This document shows positions 10,169 through 22,005 of a stretch of DNA of 64,000 bases, piece by piece. The translations under genes and the position numbers were made by a program. Positions within the stretch are counted from its first letter, which is position 1. Each line of letters begins with the position of its first letter. Source of the stretch: Mytilus californianus. Taxonomy: Eukaryota > Mollusca > Bivalvia > Mytilida > Mytilidae. Where the stretch lies: assembly GCF_021869535.1 (NCBI RefSeq), contig NW_026262679.1, forward strand, positions 44,934,426 to 44,998,425, written 5' to 3'. The notes under the pieces are model-generated. The model was not told the DNA's origin and made no database searches. It saw only the letters and a program-made list of their open reading frames with translations.

Positions 10169-10234
10169 TAACAAATAGCCTTCTTCAGTGTCAATAATTT
10201 TAACAATACTGATTATGAAGAAGGCTATTTGTTA
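10169..10234. repeat. Perfect 19 bp inverted repeat
   Basis: TAACAAATAGCCTTCTTCA at 10169-10187 is exactly inverted at 10216-10234 around a 28-base loop. The motif GAAGAAGGCTATTTGTTAAG followed by CCGAAATATT (minus strand) is the kind of conserved hairpin core seen in metazoan SINE-like repeats. The exact match suggests recent origin or constraint on pairing. Confidence 0.85.
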
Positions 10235-10239
10235 CTTTT

Positions 10240-11500
10240 AATCGTATATTAAACTGTTTTGCTAATGAGAACAAACTCTATGTTGATTTTTTTTCTCTTA
10301 AACTTAAGTTTACTGAGTGCTGTTGCCTGAACATCATTTCGTCAGCAAGTACAACAGTTCTTCAGATCTATTTTTACACCACCTGCACAGCTGTAAGTGT
10401 CAATAGGTCTATATGACCTCTGTAAAAATATCAAAGATGTTTAAAGTACATACGATCATAGTCATCAGCACGCAGTTATATTAAAACGTTTGACTTCGTT
10501 ACCTGTTACACAAACACATCTCATTTAAAACTTAAAGACCTTTCAATTGTTTCATAAAACCAAAACAAAATGGACAAAATGTCTTGTGTGATGATGGACA
10601 TATCTTAATTTCTAATAATCATTCACATTTTAAAAATAACTCCTCTGAAATTGACATCATCAAGACAGCTAAGTTTTTTTTTTATTGTCAAAATAATTGT
10701 TTTGTTTGGTTGGTCTGGGTTTTTTTTACAGACAGTAGGCACTAGTACGTAACCGAACTGATGAGTTTCTTCGCTACGACTTGTTCCTTTATTTAATGCC
10801 AACTTTATAGAGGGGATTGAAGGAAGTGAAATATTCTGACACTACCCTTTAACTTCGTAGTGTTATACATACATCTAAAAAGAGACCACTACATCAGATA
10901 CGATCCTTTCAAGAGGACATTTCACTGGGATAGTGCTATTTTTGCTTGTCGCAGAAGCTTTTAAGTAAGACATGTCTTTTACAAACAAGTGTTTAATGCG
11001 GTTAGATGGCTGAAATTACTCTGATTTCAATCTACTGCAGGCATATGTACCTGTAATTTTGAAAGTTTCCTGTGATTCTCTTATATTCACTGCTTCTGTA
11101 ATAATTGCAAACCTTGTCGACAATGACTGACAACATATGACGATAGACAGCAGCAGTTATTTATGCAAATGCTTAAACTTTTCAAAAACTATCAAAAATA
11201 CTTCTGAAATCAACGCTGTAGATATAGCTGTGAATTCACTTATTACCTATTAAGTGACCGCATTTGTTTTAAAATTCTTTGATATACTAATATTTATATA
11301 TATTTGTCAAAATTAACTAATCGTTTTTCTAATTTGCACCTGCAGTATATTGTAATTTATTAAAATTTATACGTGACCAAAACCACAATGACATAAAACC
11401 CAATTTTTAGTACTTATTCATATTAGGTTCAGTTTCTACGTGTTGCTTTTCTGAGTTTATTCTTGGTTTTAAATGTTTTAACTAATAGATAAAAGAAAAC
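10240..11500. other. AT-rich intergenic DNA, nothing recognised
   Basis: Frequent stop codons in all frames and no repeat I recognise. A few short T-runs. Confidence 0.55.
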
Positions 11501-11504
11501 TGTC

Positions 11505-11905
11505 AACAGCAAAAATAATGAGCAGGACAAGATCTACCAGTCAACATTGCCGAAATTGTCAGTTAACTCCTGATAGGAGTCATTGCCCTTTAATGACGAT
11601 GTCTACCTTTGTTTATGTTTTGGGCAATATAGAAGATACAGCACAAAAATTATCCAGACAAGATCTACAAACCCGAAATCGTATGTCCACTTCTTACAGG
11701 AGTTATTGCCATCAAATGAGGATGTTTACCCTTTTTGATGAGCTCGGCAAAAACCACAGAAGATAGAGAAAAACTGCAAACAGCAATAATGATCAATACA
11801 CGATTTACAAATAGGGAAACAAATCCGAAATTGTATGTCCACTTTTTATAGAAGTTATTGCCTTTGAATGATGATTTTATAGATGATGAAAGATGGTGAT
11901 AGATA
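11505..11905 (+). repeat. Diverged tandem repeat, ~135 bp unit, about 3 copies
   Basis: Unit starts near 11505, 11640 and 11775. Each has ACAGCA(A)AAAT…GACAAGATCTAC, then a C(C)GAAAT(T/C)GT word, then (G/T)AGGAGT(C/T)ATTGCC and an ATGA(T/C)GAT word. This resembles the internal units of pearl-like bivalve elements. The 82- and 93-codon frames here are incidental. Confidence 0.7.
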
Positions 11906-12215
11906 TTTTTTAACATTGTCATAAAGCGGGAGGTTTGGCTAGCCATTTAACCAGGTTCAACCCACCATTTTTTCTTAAGATATCCTGTACCAAGTCAGGA
12001 ATATGGCAGTTGTTACCAAATAGTTCGTTTCTATGTATGTTGGCGTTTGTTTTTGTTGCACTTCAGTGTTCCTGTTGTTCCTTTGTTTTCCTCTTATAGT
12101 TGATGTGTTTCCCTCGGTTTTAGTTTGTAACCCGGATTTGTTTTCCCTCAATCGATTTACGAATTTTGAACACCGGTATACTACTGTTGCCTTTATTTAC
12201 CAATTGTTTTTTTTT
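11906..12215 (+). repeat. Mussel dispersed repeat (family R2)
   Basis: It starts GCGGGAGGTTTGGCTAGCC, passes CCAAGTCAGGAATATGGCAG and GTTTGTAACCCGGATTTG, and ends GGTATACTACTGTTGCCTTT. A full inverted copy lies at 29500-29808 and fragments at 16741-16830 and 25395-25520. Both full copies contain a similar short frame (MYVGVCFCC…), a property of the repeat rather than conservation of a protein. Confidence 0.8.
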
Positions 12216-13260
12216 TTTTTTTGTATTTTGAACAAAAACTATAGTAAATACAGATACAAAAAGAGATCTTAGTCATGAAATATATTCTAGTCTTCAATGA
12301 TGAAAATACACATAGATTCAGAGGAGCCTCTAGTTGTTATCTATTATACCGGTATCATTAATTTAAGTACTTATGTTGTACGAGTTTTTCTTGTACTCTC
12401 TTTTATTAGTCCACTGATCTAGATTAAAAGGCGAGCAAAGGGGTCTCTAATAACTAGTCTAATCCAGCCACATGTTTATGTGCGTGTCTTAAGTCAGGAA
12501 CATCATCGGTGGATGTCTTTAGATATATCATAATGTTTTGGATTTTTTTAATTCTGATTACAGGTCTTTGAAAGTAACTTTACTAAAGATGACGAATTGC
12601 CACGTTATCAAAGTCATGTGATGTCTTACTTTAGTTGGATAAGGTTAAATCCGTATACACATATTCTAGATGCAATGAGATTTAGAACTTGATACATTGT
12701 AAACACACTTGTCTTTTGTTGAGGAGCATATCTTGACTGATTGAAGTCTATTTTTTTCGTTATGTTGCATTCACAATGACTGTAACCTGTATCTTTTATA
12801 TTAATAATTTTCTGTAATATTTGAATACCAAAAGAGATACATAGTTATCTACACGAAATATGTATTTTGTCCAATTAATGTCAGCGTAAAACTTAGACAA
12901 TGCCCTTAAACAATGAAAAATCTACATTCTGTTTATTCCGGGAAAATTGCAACCGTATGGTAAGGAAAACGATACTAGTTTCTCGGGTTTTCAAATTTAT
13001 TTTTAAACATAAAATTATGCATCCCTCGAAGTGATGGAATAAGTGGAATGTGCAAAAGTGATTTTCTTTAAACTTTTGTATCAAAGTTATATTATATCAC
13101 AATGCGCAGAAAACCACATCAAACAAAACAATATTTGTGCGTGTGATTTGCACATATTACTTTACAGCTTAACATTAACCACACTGACTGAATAATAACA
13201 TAAGTTCATATAGTCATCATGTGAAGCAATTTGAAATCATATAAATCATCACTGTAACCA
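12216..13260. other. AT-rich intergenic DNA, nothing recognised
   Basis: No coding stretch over 65 codons, no inverted or tandem repeat of note. Confidence 0.55.
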
Positions 13261-13263
13261 TAC

Positions 13264-13470
13264 ATGAGGGGCGGAAGGACTTATTTTCAGGATGCCGGAA
13301 TTTGGTCCTTATTTTTTTCGGGAATTCAGGATTGGGCCTTTATTTACGCGGGAATTCGGGATTTACACTTATCGGGACTCGGGTATTAAGGATTAATTTT
13401 TCGGGATCCCGGAAAGAAAGATTTATTTTTTCGGGAATTCAGAATGTCACCCCCTCCCACCGCCCCTCAT
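13264..13470. mobile_element. 207 bp miniature element with perfect 11 bp TIR
   Basis: ATGAGGGGCGG at 13264-13274 is exactly inverted at 13460-13470. The interior is an irregular array of TTTTTTCGGGAATTCGGGA-like words, far more GC-rich than its flanks. No target duplication is evident. A 76-codon frame that starts inside it is spurious. Confidence 0.75.
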
Positions 13471-14046
13471 ATATAATTTTGATAAAACCACACATAACCT
13501 ATCAGCAAAATCTTCCTATTGAAAACAGTTAAATATTCATAATTTACGTAATTAAAACAAAGTAATGATGCAGCTAATATGTCAAAGACTAACATTTAAT
13601 GATAAAATAATGCAAAAAAAAAGTATTTACTAATTTGCTGTGCCTTTCTATCGTCTAGTACAGTTCTTGTCGGTAACAAGCATGCATTTCAATAAATTGT
13701 AAAACTGGGAGGTAATATAGCATAATAGGTCAGTTATGCCACATCAGTCATCAATAACACGTCATCATACTGTCCAACAATTTTACACAAAAAAAATAAA
13801 AATAAAAGTGTCGGGACATCATTGTTAATTGTTAATGAGTCACCAAAGTGTGATTATGTTTAAACTTGTATTGTAATTTTATGTACCAAAACCTCTCCCT
13901 TATCTATTTCCATTCCGTGGAGCAAAAACAAGAGTAAAAACACAAGTGTCGTTCATTTAAATAAAAACTGTAGGTTCACGAATAACATATTGCATGTTGT
14001 TTATTAATTTTGCTGTAGTTTACATCTTTTAGGGTTTATTATTAAA

Positions 14047-14160
14047 GATAGGCGAAAGATACCAAAGTGACGGGACATTCAAACTCATAAGTCGAAAATA
14101 AACTGGCTAAAAAAGAAAAAGACCAACAGACAACAATAGTACCCAAACACAACATATTAT
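14047..14160 (-). repeat. R1 dispersed repeat fragment
   Basis: AGGCGAAAGATACCAAAG…CATAAGTCGAAAATAAACTG…AAAAGACCAACAGACAACAA is the reverse complement of the R1 3' end. It is absent at the matching place in copy B, so it inserted after the duplication. Confidence 0.7.
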
Positions 14161-14659
14161 GTTTGAAATTGCTCGAAAATAATTCAATATTATTTAACGA
14201 GACTGCCTTGTCTGTTGAATTTTTGATTCTTACTAATTAGATTAGCAATTTTGCTATGCTGAGTAAAAAATTGAATTTATGTTATTCTGCAAAAAGTTTC
14301 AAAATCGCTGCACCTCATTACTTTTTCTATAACCGATACCCTGAACACAGTATTTGTTATGATTTGTTTTACATCATTTATTAAGGGAAGTCCTATTTCT
14401 ATGGTCTTTAAAATTTGCTGATCCCTGCGATTTAAATAACTTATAGTTTCTAGTGTATTGCTATGTGCATTTCCGGTTAAAGTTTACTTCTTTTAATTCA
14501 ATAAAAGGACGAAATTGGAAAATCTAAATAAATTAGTTGACCGTTATTATCTGTAAGTCAAGTAATTATCATAAACTTTCGAATAAAGGTGGTATTGTTT
14601 TCATTGTTTTTCTTGGTATTGTAGACGATTGTATGGCATTTTTGAGCAGACATTTACAA

Positions 14660-14800
14660 ATTCTATTGGAAAAAAAAACACTCAAAGGCAAATTCAAAAA
14701 GGAGAAGTTTATAAAACTGACAAAATCAAACGCTACCAATCAACGGAAAAATAAAAAAAAAACTGCCATATTCCTGACTTGGCACAGGAAGCGATAGTTA
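14660..14800 (+). repeat. R5 dispersed repeat fragment
   Basis: A CAAAGGCAAATTCAAAAAGG…AAATCAAACGCTACCAATCAA…CTGCCATATTCCTGACTTGG pattern related to 26512-26620 and 31182-31230. An 86-codon frame overlapping it is not credible as a gene. Confidence 0.5.
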
Positions 14801-15574
14801 TACTATAAACTATAAACCGACTTATCTTTAATAGTGCATACTATGGGAACTGATTATATAACAAATGTTAATCTTTATTGTATTTTAAGGGGTGATATTA
14901 CAAAATGTATATATTATTTTGGATCTTCATAGGGGATATGGACTCATAGTGTTTTATATCCCCTGAAGCCCGAATAACAATTATATTATAGTAGAGTACC
15001 ATAATTTGAACATTAGTTACCAATATGCACTGCATTGTTTTGTTCACATGGGAAATGGGCTCATATATCCCCTGTCAGGGTAGCGATTCAAATTGCATGA
15101 ATAACCGGGACATTTCACTCCAGTATTGTACAATGTGAATCAGCAGTTTATATAACAGTCCTTTATTACTTTTAGTTTTTAATGATCGTAATAAGTACCT
15201 TTATTTGAACTTGAATATAGTGATTCTTTATATACCACAAATGTAACGAAATCATAAATCCTCAAATAAAACAAATATACCCTTTTCGGTATAAAGGGTA
15301 AGATTGTGTAAATTCAATACTGGCCGAAAAGTCGATGTTTAATTTAATAAAAGATGTGTAAGAAACTGTGATGGATGCATAATTTACAAAAGCTTTGAAT
15401 TTTGCATTACTAAGGGGAGTCATAAATGTGCAATTTGAGAAAATACAAATCTTAAATCTGAGTGTTTTAGTATTTTGAACATTTGTTGCTTTAAAAAAAA
15501 ACTGGTAAAAAAAGGGAGAAGACACCAAGGTTGCAATCAAATACCATAGTCCGATAAAACAGACAAAATCATGG

Positions 15575-15690
15575 CCAATTCACAAAAACTAAAGTCTGAG
15601 TGCCAGAACCCCACCAAAACCTAGGTCTGTTCTCCGGAAAGATAAGCAGTTCCTGTTCAACGATGCATCCGTCGTCCCAATGAATGCATA
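15575..15690 (-). repeat. R1 dispersed repeat fragment between the duplicated copies
   Basis: CCAGAACCCCACCAAAACCT and CTCCGGAAAGATAAGCAG match the middle of R1 on the minus strand. It sits at the junction of duplication copies A and B. Confidence 0.65.
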
Positions 15691-16584
15691 TCTATTGCTA
15701 TTCTCTGGTTTAATAAACAAGAGTAAAACACACTACTGTCGTTCATTTATACAAATAAGAACTTAATGTAGGAAACATAGTTCAGAACTGTTTACAATAA
15801 AGTTGTTCAATGTTTAGTACTGTAGGTTCACGTATACTACCCCTTTTTTCTTGTGGTTTTCTTCCTTAAAGGGTTATTATCAATGAATAAACATATGTGT
15901 GATGACAGTTCAATAATTTTTAACCAGGATTTAATGTGTATTGGATTTGGGTTTTGCAATTTTGTTGTGATGAGTAAAAAATTTGAATTCAGGTTATTCG
16001 GCGAAAATGTCCTAAAACGCTGTGCTTCATTAGGATTTCTATAGCCTTGCATAAAGTATTGGTATTTCAGAGTGACTTTTTTAACATTCCGCATGATTAA
16101 TTTATGGAAGTCCTATTTCAATGGTCTTTGAGATTGAAGTCACCTACATTTGTTTATCATTGCGATTAAAACAGCTACTTATTCAAGGCATTTTAAAAGC
16201 TATGTGTACATCCGGTTCAAGTTCCTTTCGTTTGATGTAATTAAATAGTTAAGTGGAAAAAATTAAAATAAATTAATTGACCGTCAAAGAAGTGATCTTC
16301 TCGGTTTTTTGAAAGAAAGATGTTATTGCTTTTATTGTTGTTCATGTTATTGCAGGCAATTTTTGACAGTTTCGTTTATTAAGAACTTTACAACGTTGAT
16401 TATACTCGAACTCTAAATCTTCTGTTTTTTTACCTTTCATATTGTAAATATGTGAACCCAACTATATTACAAATCTAAACTAAATCTTTGTTTGCATGCA
16501 CAGGTGAAATGTAACAATTCTATGTAAAAATAAAGATGCCAAGGCAAAAGTTAATTGGCAGTTTCTGTCATAGTCCTTTTTAAT

Positions 16585-17365
16585 TTTTTGTCTCACCATG
16601 ACAGGGTCAAAAAGCGAGACTTAGGGGTATGCTATTTCCGACGACGGCGGCTTCGGTGGTGGCGTCAACAATGTATAAGTATGATATTAGGTCAGTTTAT
16701 GGGGAACCACTAGTGGTAGGTCAATGGTATTTGGTATGCAGTTGCCGGTTTTAGTTTGTAACCCAGATTTGTTTTCTCACAGTCGATTTAAGACTTTTAA
16801 ACACCGGTATACTACTGTTGCCTTTATGTATTAGCATTGGCACATCTCATTTCCATAGAGACTATTTGGCCCCGACCCTCAGTCATGGTTTATTGACTTT
16901 GCATCTTTTGATTATTTAACATGTAATAGTTTGTGATTATGTCGGTTTATGAGGCACCACTAATGATAGGTTTATGATATTTGGAGTATTTTGAGATCAT
17001 ATTGCTCCGCCCTCTCAGTCATGGTCTATTGACTTTGAATGTTTTACATAGAATACATGTTAAAGTTCGTGACTAGGTCAGTTTACGGGGAACCACTAAT
17101 ATCAAGCGAATAATAGTATTAGCATTTGTAATTCTTCTTTTCCATGGAGATTATTTGGTCCCACCCCTATCAAGGTTCATTGACTTTGAAACTTTTACAT
17201 TGTTTACAAGTTAGTGTTTAGGGGACCACTTATAATAATTCAATTGTATTTGGTTTGCAGTTTTATAAGCATTGGCATTTCTCATTTTCCATGGAGATTA
17301 TTTGGTCCTGCACCTTCAGTCATTGTTCATTGACTTTGAATGTTTAAATATTGCCATTTGGATTC
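16585..17365 (-). mobile_element. Pearl-like element: hairpin end, GC-rich microsatellite, four ~170 bp units
   Basis: A hairpin pairing GTCTCACCATGAC with GCGAGAC is followed by CGACGACGGCGGCTTCGGTGG (16638 on), then about four diverged tandem units. Each unit has CAGTTTA(T/C)GGGGAACCACTA, a (C)CAT(G/A)GAGA(C/T)TATTTGG word and CATTGACTTTGAA. The layout of tandem cores next to a short GC-rich repeat and a terminal hairpin matches 36603-37322 and 54330-55690. Orientation is inferred from the hairpin and is tentative. Confidence 0.6.
16741..16830 (+). repeat. R2 fragment nested in the first pearl-like unit
   Basis: GGTTTTAGTTTGTAACCCAG to GGTATACTACTGTTGCCTTT matches the 3' part of R2. Unit four of the host array runs uninterrupted through the matching point (TTGGTTTGCAG…AAGCATTGGCA), so this is an insertion. 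Confidence 0.7.
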
Positions 17366-17830
17366 AATATTTGTATTATACTATCAAAATTACAAAACGG
17401 TGAGATATACCGCTGTATCAGCAGTTTATTTATATTTTATGAACAAAAAGTACCTTCATTTGAACTGTAAATTGCAAGATGCATCTATAGATGATGTTCA
17501 GTACTAATTTAAAGAAATGTCAATTCCACAAATTAAAACTGTATATTTTTCATCGTGAACTATCATCGGTCTAAATATTCATGTATGTATGAATTAAATT
17601 AAAAGATGTGGAAGAATCTGTGAGGAATACCAACTTTACAATTTGTTTTGCATTGATCATCATAAAGTGAAGTCATGATGTTGAACTATGCTAATGAAAA
17701 TCTTGATTTTCACTGTTTTAAGTCATATTTTGAATATATGTCTCTTTTGAAAATACTGGAAACATTTTTTTATGTATGTGTTTTCCTGGGAAAATATACT
17801 TTTAAATGCAGTCAGAACAAAACTGTCAAA

Positions 17831-20800
17831 AACATAATCCATGTAAAAACTATTTGTTTTTCATCTGTACATTTATTAAAAATCCTACCTTTTTAAAGGG
17901 AAATACCAAATTTTAAAATTTAGGGCAATAATTTCAACAATTCTTCACGTTAAGGGTCCAATTCCTATTACCCCAAATCCCAAAAATATTGTGTATCTGT
18001 AAGTGGTGTAAAGTTGTTCTTTTACGAAATAACAGAATGAAAACAAAAAAATTAAGAGCAGTTTGTGTCCAAGTTAATTGTTCAAAATAATCTATGTAAG
18101 TTCCTTATTTTTATGATTCATTATATAAAGTTTCATAATATATAACACCAGTAAACCCATTTTCATCTGAAACGGTCATTTTGATCTTCACATCATCTGA
18201 AAGGTCTGAACAAGAAAATTTTCAGTCATAATCAATCTCTCATTCAATTTCAGACTTATCCACTGTGACAAGTTCAGTACTGTTCAGGCAATTCGCTTGC
18301 AGTCAATTCATCATTGTTCTGTTGCTTATAGTAAATTCATTATGTTATTGGTGTGTACAGGTAAATATTAACTACTGAAAAAAAACTAAAAATTAAGACG
18401 CTTGATTGCATAAAAACCGAAAGGTCTCTAACAGAACAGCATAAAAAGTACTTTGTTGTTTAAAAAGGAATCATTTTACAAATTTTATCATGACTAAAAC
18501 AATAAATAATGTCTGAGATAAAATGTATTTGTATTCCTATAAGAAATGAATCATGTAAACGAAAAAATGAAGAGCTAAGACATTATTTTTTTTATTCCTA
18601 CGTATATTTTTGTTTGGTCCTAAGTTCCATCATTTAATTAAATTCATAGAATCGTGTTAAACCTACGTAAGCAAATCCTTCGACAATTTTTTTGACTCTA
18701 GAGTGATTGAACTGTCTGTTTATTTAAACTGTATTTTTGCACACGAAAATCATATTCAACATGTTTTACAACCACTAAGTGGTTACCACGTCTGGTACAG
18801 TATGAGTCTTCGGTAGAAATATCTGCCAATAGCAACTGTTTCGGTATTGGCATAGTTTAAATGATATTATCTGTTCTATTGTGTAATTCTATAAAACTAA
18901 GGTAATTACCTCAAGCAACATGAAAATTTTACTGTTCTACTTACGTCATTTTACTAATATTTGCTTTGAACGTTTTAAAGCTTTAGCTTTCAAAAATCTT
19001 GGTCCCAAGATTACCTGATGCAGGTTATCCCAGAAACACGTGTTGTGCGGCAGTTGAGTGATATCATACGTTTGTTTATTCAAAGTAAAAAAAAGTTATA
19101 CATTATACCGGCTTGTACAGTGAAAGATCGTTTATTCAGATAAAATCCCTTAACAAAAACAGAGAAAGAAGAAATTAAAAATACAGGAAAGTGGGACAGA
19201 CTCGCTTACACAACCTAGATGCTAATTATATATTCAAATGTATAAAAAAGAAAGTTGTATAAACATACAAATCTTACTGTTTACGACACATACTTTAACC
19301 TTATAGTTCGAACCTTTATTCTAAAAAATAAAGCATTTCAAAGAAACATAAAATCAATGTGATCAAGAAAAAACACGTAAAAGAAAGTCACTTTCTCGAC
19401 TATGCATAGATGATATCTTATTGGTTTTGAGGACAAACAAACATTGATGCACGTTGACCAATTGTAGTGAGATTGGTAAACAATCTACAAATGGTGCAAT
19501 AGAACTTTACTTATTTCTCAAATGATATCATTATGTTTATGTATACAGTGATAGGGTGAAGAGAAATAAAAGATCGAAATTTCAACAAAGAAATTATGCC
19601 AACCACAAAGTTTTCAATACAGCACCGATTTTTCTTTAAGCGTTTTTCAACTTTGTCTTTACAACGGCAAATCAAATACGAAGATGAAGAGCATTAAAAA
19701 CCGAATATCACTGACACATAATTCAGCGTGTTTTCTTAAAGAACTTTGTCTGGAATTTTGTTGTAAATGGTAGGCCATTCAATTCCGAAAAGATAACATA
19801 ATGTGTCTTATCCACATATACTTCACTAGACATCTCCAATATGCTATAGGTAAACATCAGATTTTCCGACGTTCGTGTTAAAGGTTTGTATTCTATTTTT
19901 TTCGCTGATGCAGTTTCTTTCTTTGATTCGTATTAAAAGAGTTATTGACCCTTGTTGAATGAATCGTGGTTGTAAATAATAATTAGTGTCAAGTATAGAC
20001 ATGTGTCTGTCTTGGTTGCGCTTAAATATATATAGGAAACAGGAGTTTGATATATTTTAAAGTGTACATTTCTGTTTGCAGATTTAAAATGATTGTAAAA
20101 TTACAAGTTTTTCAAGATTTGCATTCCACCAGATAAAAAAGAGATTTAGTAAGATATTTCATTCACTCATCCATAAAGTGGAAGTGGAATGTATTGGCAA
20201 AGACTTTTCAATAATGTTCGAAAAATAAATTTTTCGTGAAAGTATTTTGATAGATTTACCTAAACAAAAACATATTTCGTTCTAATGACCGATACAGATT
20301 TCTGTTGATAACGTTTTTCATCATATTGAAATAACAATTTTCCATTTTGAATTTTAATCCGAATTTTCAATTTTTATTCTGTCCGAGACGAGTCATAACG
20401 ACAGCTGTTCAGCTAGTTTTGATAGCTCCGTCTCCATAATAATGTTTTTTGCATAGAAGATGTGATATTCCATGGAATTAAAATCGGTATTTAAACTCAA
20501 AATCCCATGCATATATATATAGAAAAAACAATAAAATGTTTTCATCTTTGGCTTCCTTCATTTATCTTTCTTCCTGTCCACTGATTCGTTCATTCAGTCT
20601 TTTGAAATTTCTATTATTAAATGATGTTAAATTATCTCTAACAACACCAAGATATTCGGAATTGATGACTAAAAAAGGAGATGTACAACCAGATACTTAT
20701 TTAGTGGTTGTCTTTTAGGGGCCCTTTTTTTGGAGTGGTGGTCTTATTTGGAAATGTTAGTATTGATGGCTGATTTTGAATAGTCTCTTAAAATTAATTC

Positions 20801-21900
20801 ACAACTTTTCTATCTCGGGGCTATTTAAGCTTTAGAACTTGACATATTGTACGTGTAAAGTCGAGATGTTTGTTTATTGTTAAAGACCTTTATCAAAACT
20901 ATAGTTGACTTTTGGTCGTTTTGTATCATTTCCCACAAAAGGAAAGGGTCAACATGGACTTATTATTAATTGTGTTAATAGCCGTCATGGTTCAGCTGAA
21001 AACCTTTATACTGGCAGCGATATTAAATATTAGCAAACATAACTTGTAAATTTAATGACAGTCTATACAATATAGGTTGCTTTGTCTGCGAACTTAATAA
21101 TTCATCATCTGAAACACTCTTGCAGACATAAACCAAAGACCAGAGATATTTGCTTCTTGAAATAAAAGCTAAATTATGGAATTTATCATAGAATCATAAT
21201 AACGTTAGGCTATTTCTGAATTATTGCTTGATGTTGATTGCCTCATCATTTCCTTAGTGGTAACATTAAGTGATCTGTGTTTAGCTTAACACGTAATAAT
21301 CGAATTATAAATCGCAGATTAAAATCATCTGAAGATGCTAATGGTGTTTATAAAGAAAGTATCTTACCACCGCACGTCCATTTTGTAGGAAACTTAGATT
21401 TTATTGGTCACGAGAAAAGGTCGAATTTATTTTATACGTTTTTCATTTTTTTAAGAACTTTTCGATTATTTATTCCTTTATATGAAAGTAAATATAACTT
21501 TAATGAAATACAAAGTTAACATTTTGCCCACAACTAAATGAGAACATAAATAATCAACTCTGCATAGTCTCAACTGCAAAATATAGCAAACACTGATTTA
21601 ATCTACTGTTTATATATGATTGTAGTAAGGATTTACATTTGAATCACGAACAACTGATTTTCTTTAGGTTTACTGCAGTTTTTTAATCAATAAATGTCCT
21701 GTTCTTTGTGATAAATTAATTTTCTTTTATTCGTGTACTTGTTCCTTTTTATCAAACGTTTGTTTTTCCTTTTTTGCACCAACGATTTTCTTTCTGTTTT
21801 ACCTAAAGTCTAGTGGAAATAAAGAAAAGAAATTTTTTGCCGTCACGACTTTTTTTGTTTTTGTTTTTTGCAAACATCAAGTAAAAATAAAATTTTTAAT
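17831..21900. other. AT-rich intergenic DNA, nothing firmly recognised
   Basis: Short frames (60 codons at 20536-20718, 80 codons at 21277-21519) have AT-driven composition and no family resemblance. No splice-bounded coding segments. Scattered T-runs only. Confidence 0.5.
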
Positions 21901-21904
21901 TTAT

Positions 21905-22005
21905 GGCACCTTACACTGGTAGGATGCCGCTGTCGATGGACGTTTTTTTGTTCCAAGTGGTGTCATCTGCCTAGTAGACCGCATGGCTTTGCCACTCTCC
22001 CTTAT
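21905..22005 (+). repeat. Family 1 repeat, 5' fragment
   Basis: CACTGGTAGGATGCCGCTGT followed by GATGGACGTTTTTTTGTTCC and GTGGTGTCATCTGCCTAGTA matches the segment at 9235-9290 (GATGCCACTTTTCGTGG…GTATCACTAGTCCAGTA). Decayed. Confidence 0.5.

Larger units (their letters stand above)
13900..15540 (+). repeat. Tandem segmental duplication, copy A
   Basis: It aligns in order with 15690-17830. Anchors: CAAGAGTAAAAACACA…GTCGTTCATTTA (13929 vs 15719), CTGTAGGTTCACG (13968 vs ~15820), GGAAGTCCTATTTC (14385 vs 16104), ATAAATTAGTTGACCGT (14527 vs 16269), ATCAGCAGTTTATAT (15138 vs 17417), AAAAGATGTGTAAGAAACTGTG (15349 vs 17599). Homology is old, with many indels. No shared open frame, so what was duplicated is unknown. 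A minus-strand R1 fragment sits at 14047-14160. Confidence 0.7.
15690..17830 (+). repeat. Tandem segmental duplication, copy B
   Basis: Second copy of the 13900-15540 unit (anchors listed there). It is longer mainly because a pearl-like tandem element (16585-17365) lies in the middle. Short frames at 15837-16094 and 17675-17896 are not conserved between copies. Confidence 0.7.

Noticed and set aside
12033..12272. Similar frames MYVGVCFCC… at 12033 and 29485, suggesting a conserved peptide
   Set aside because: Both are the R2 repeat; similarity covers non-coding flanks equally.
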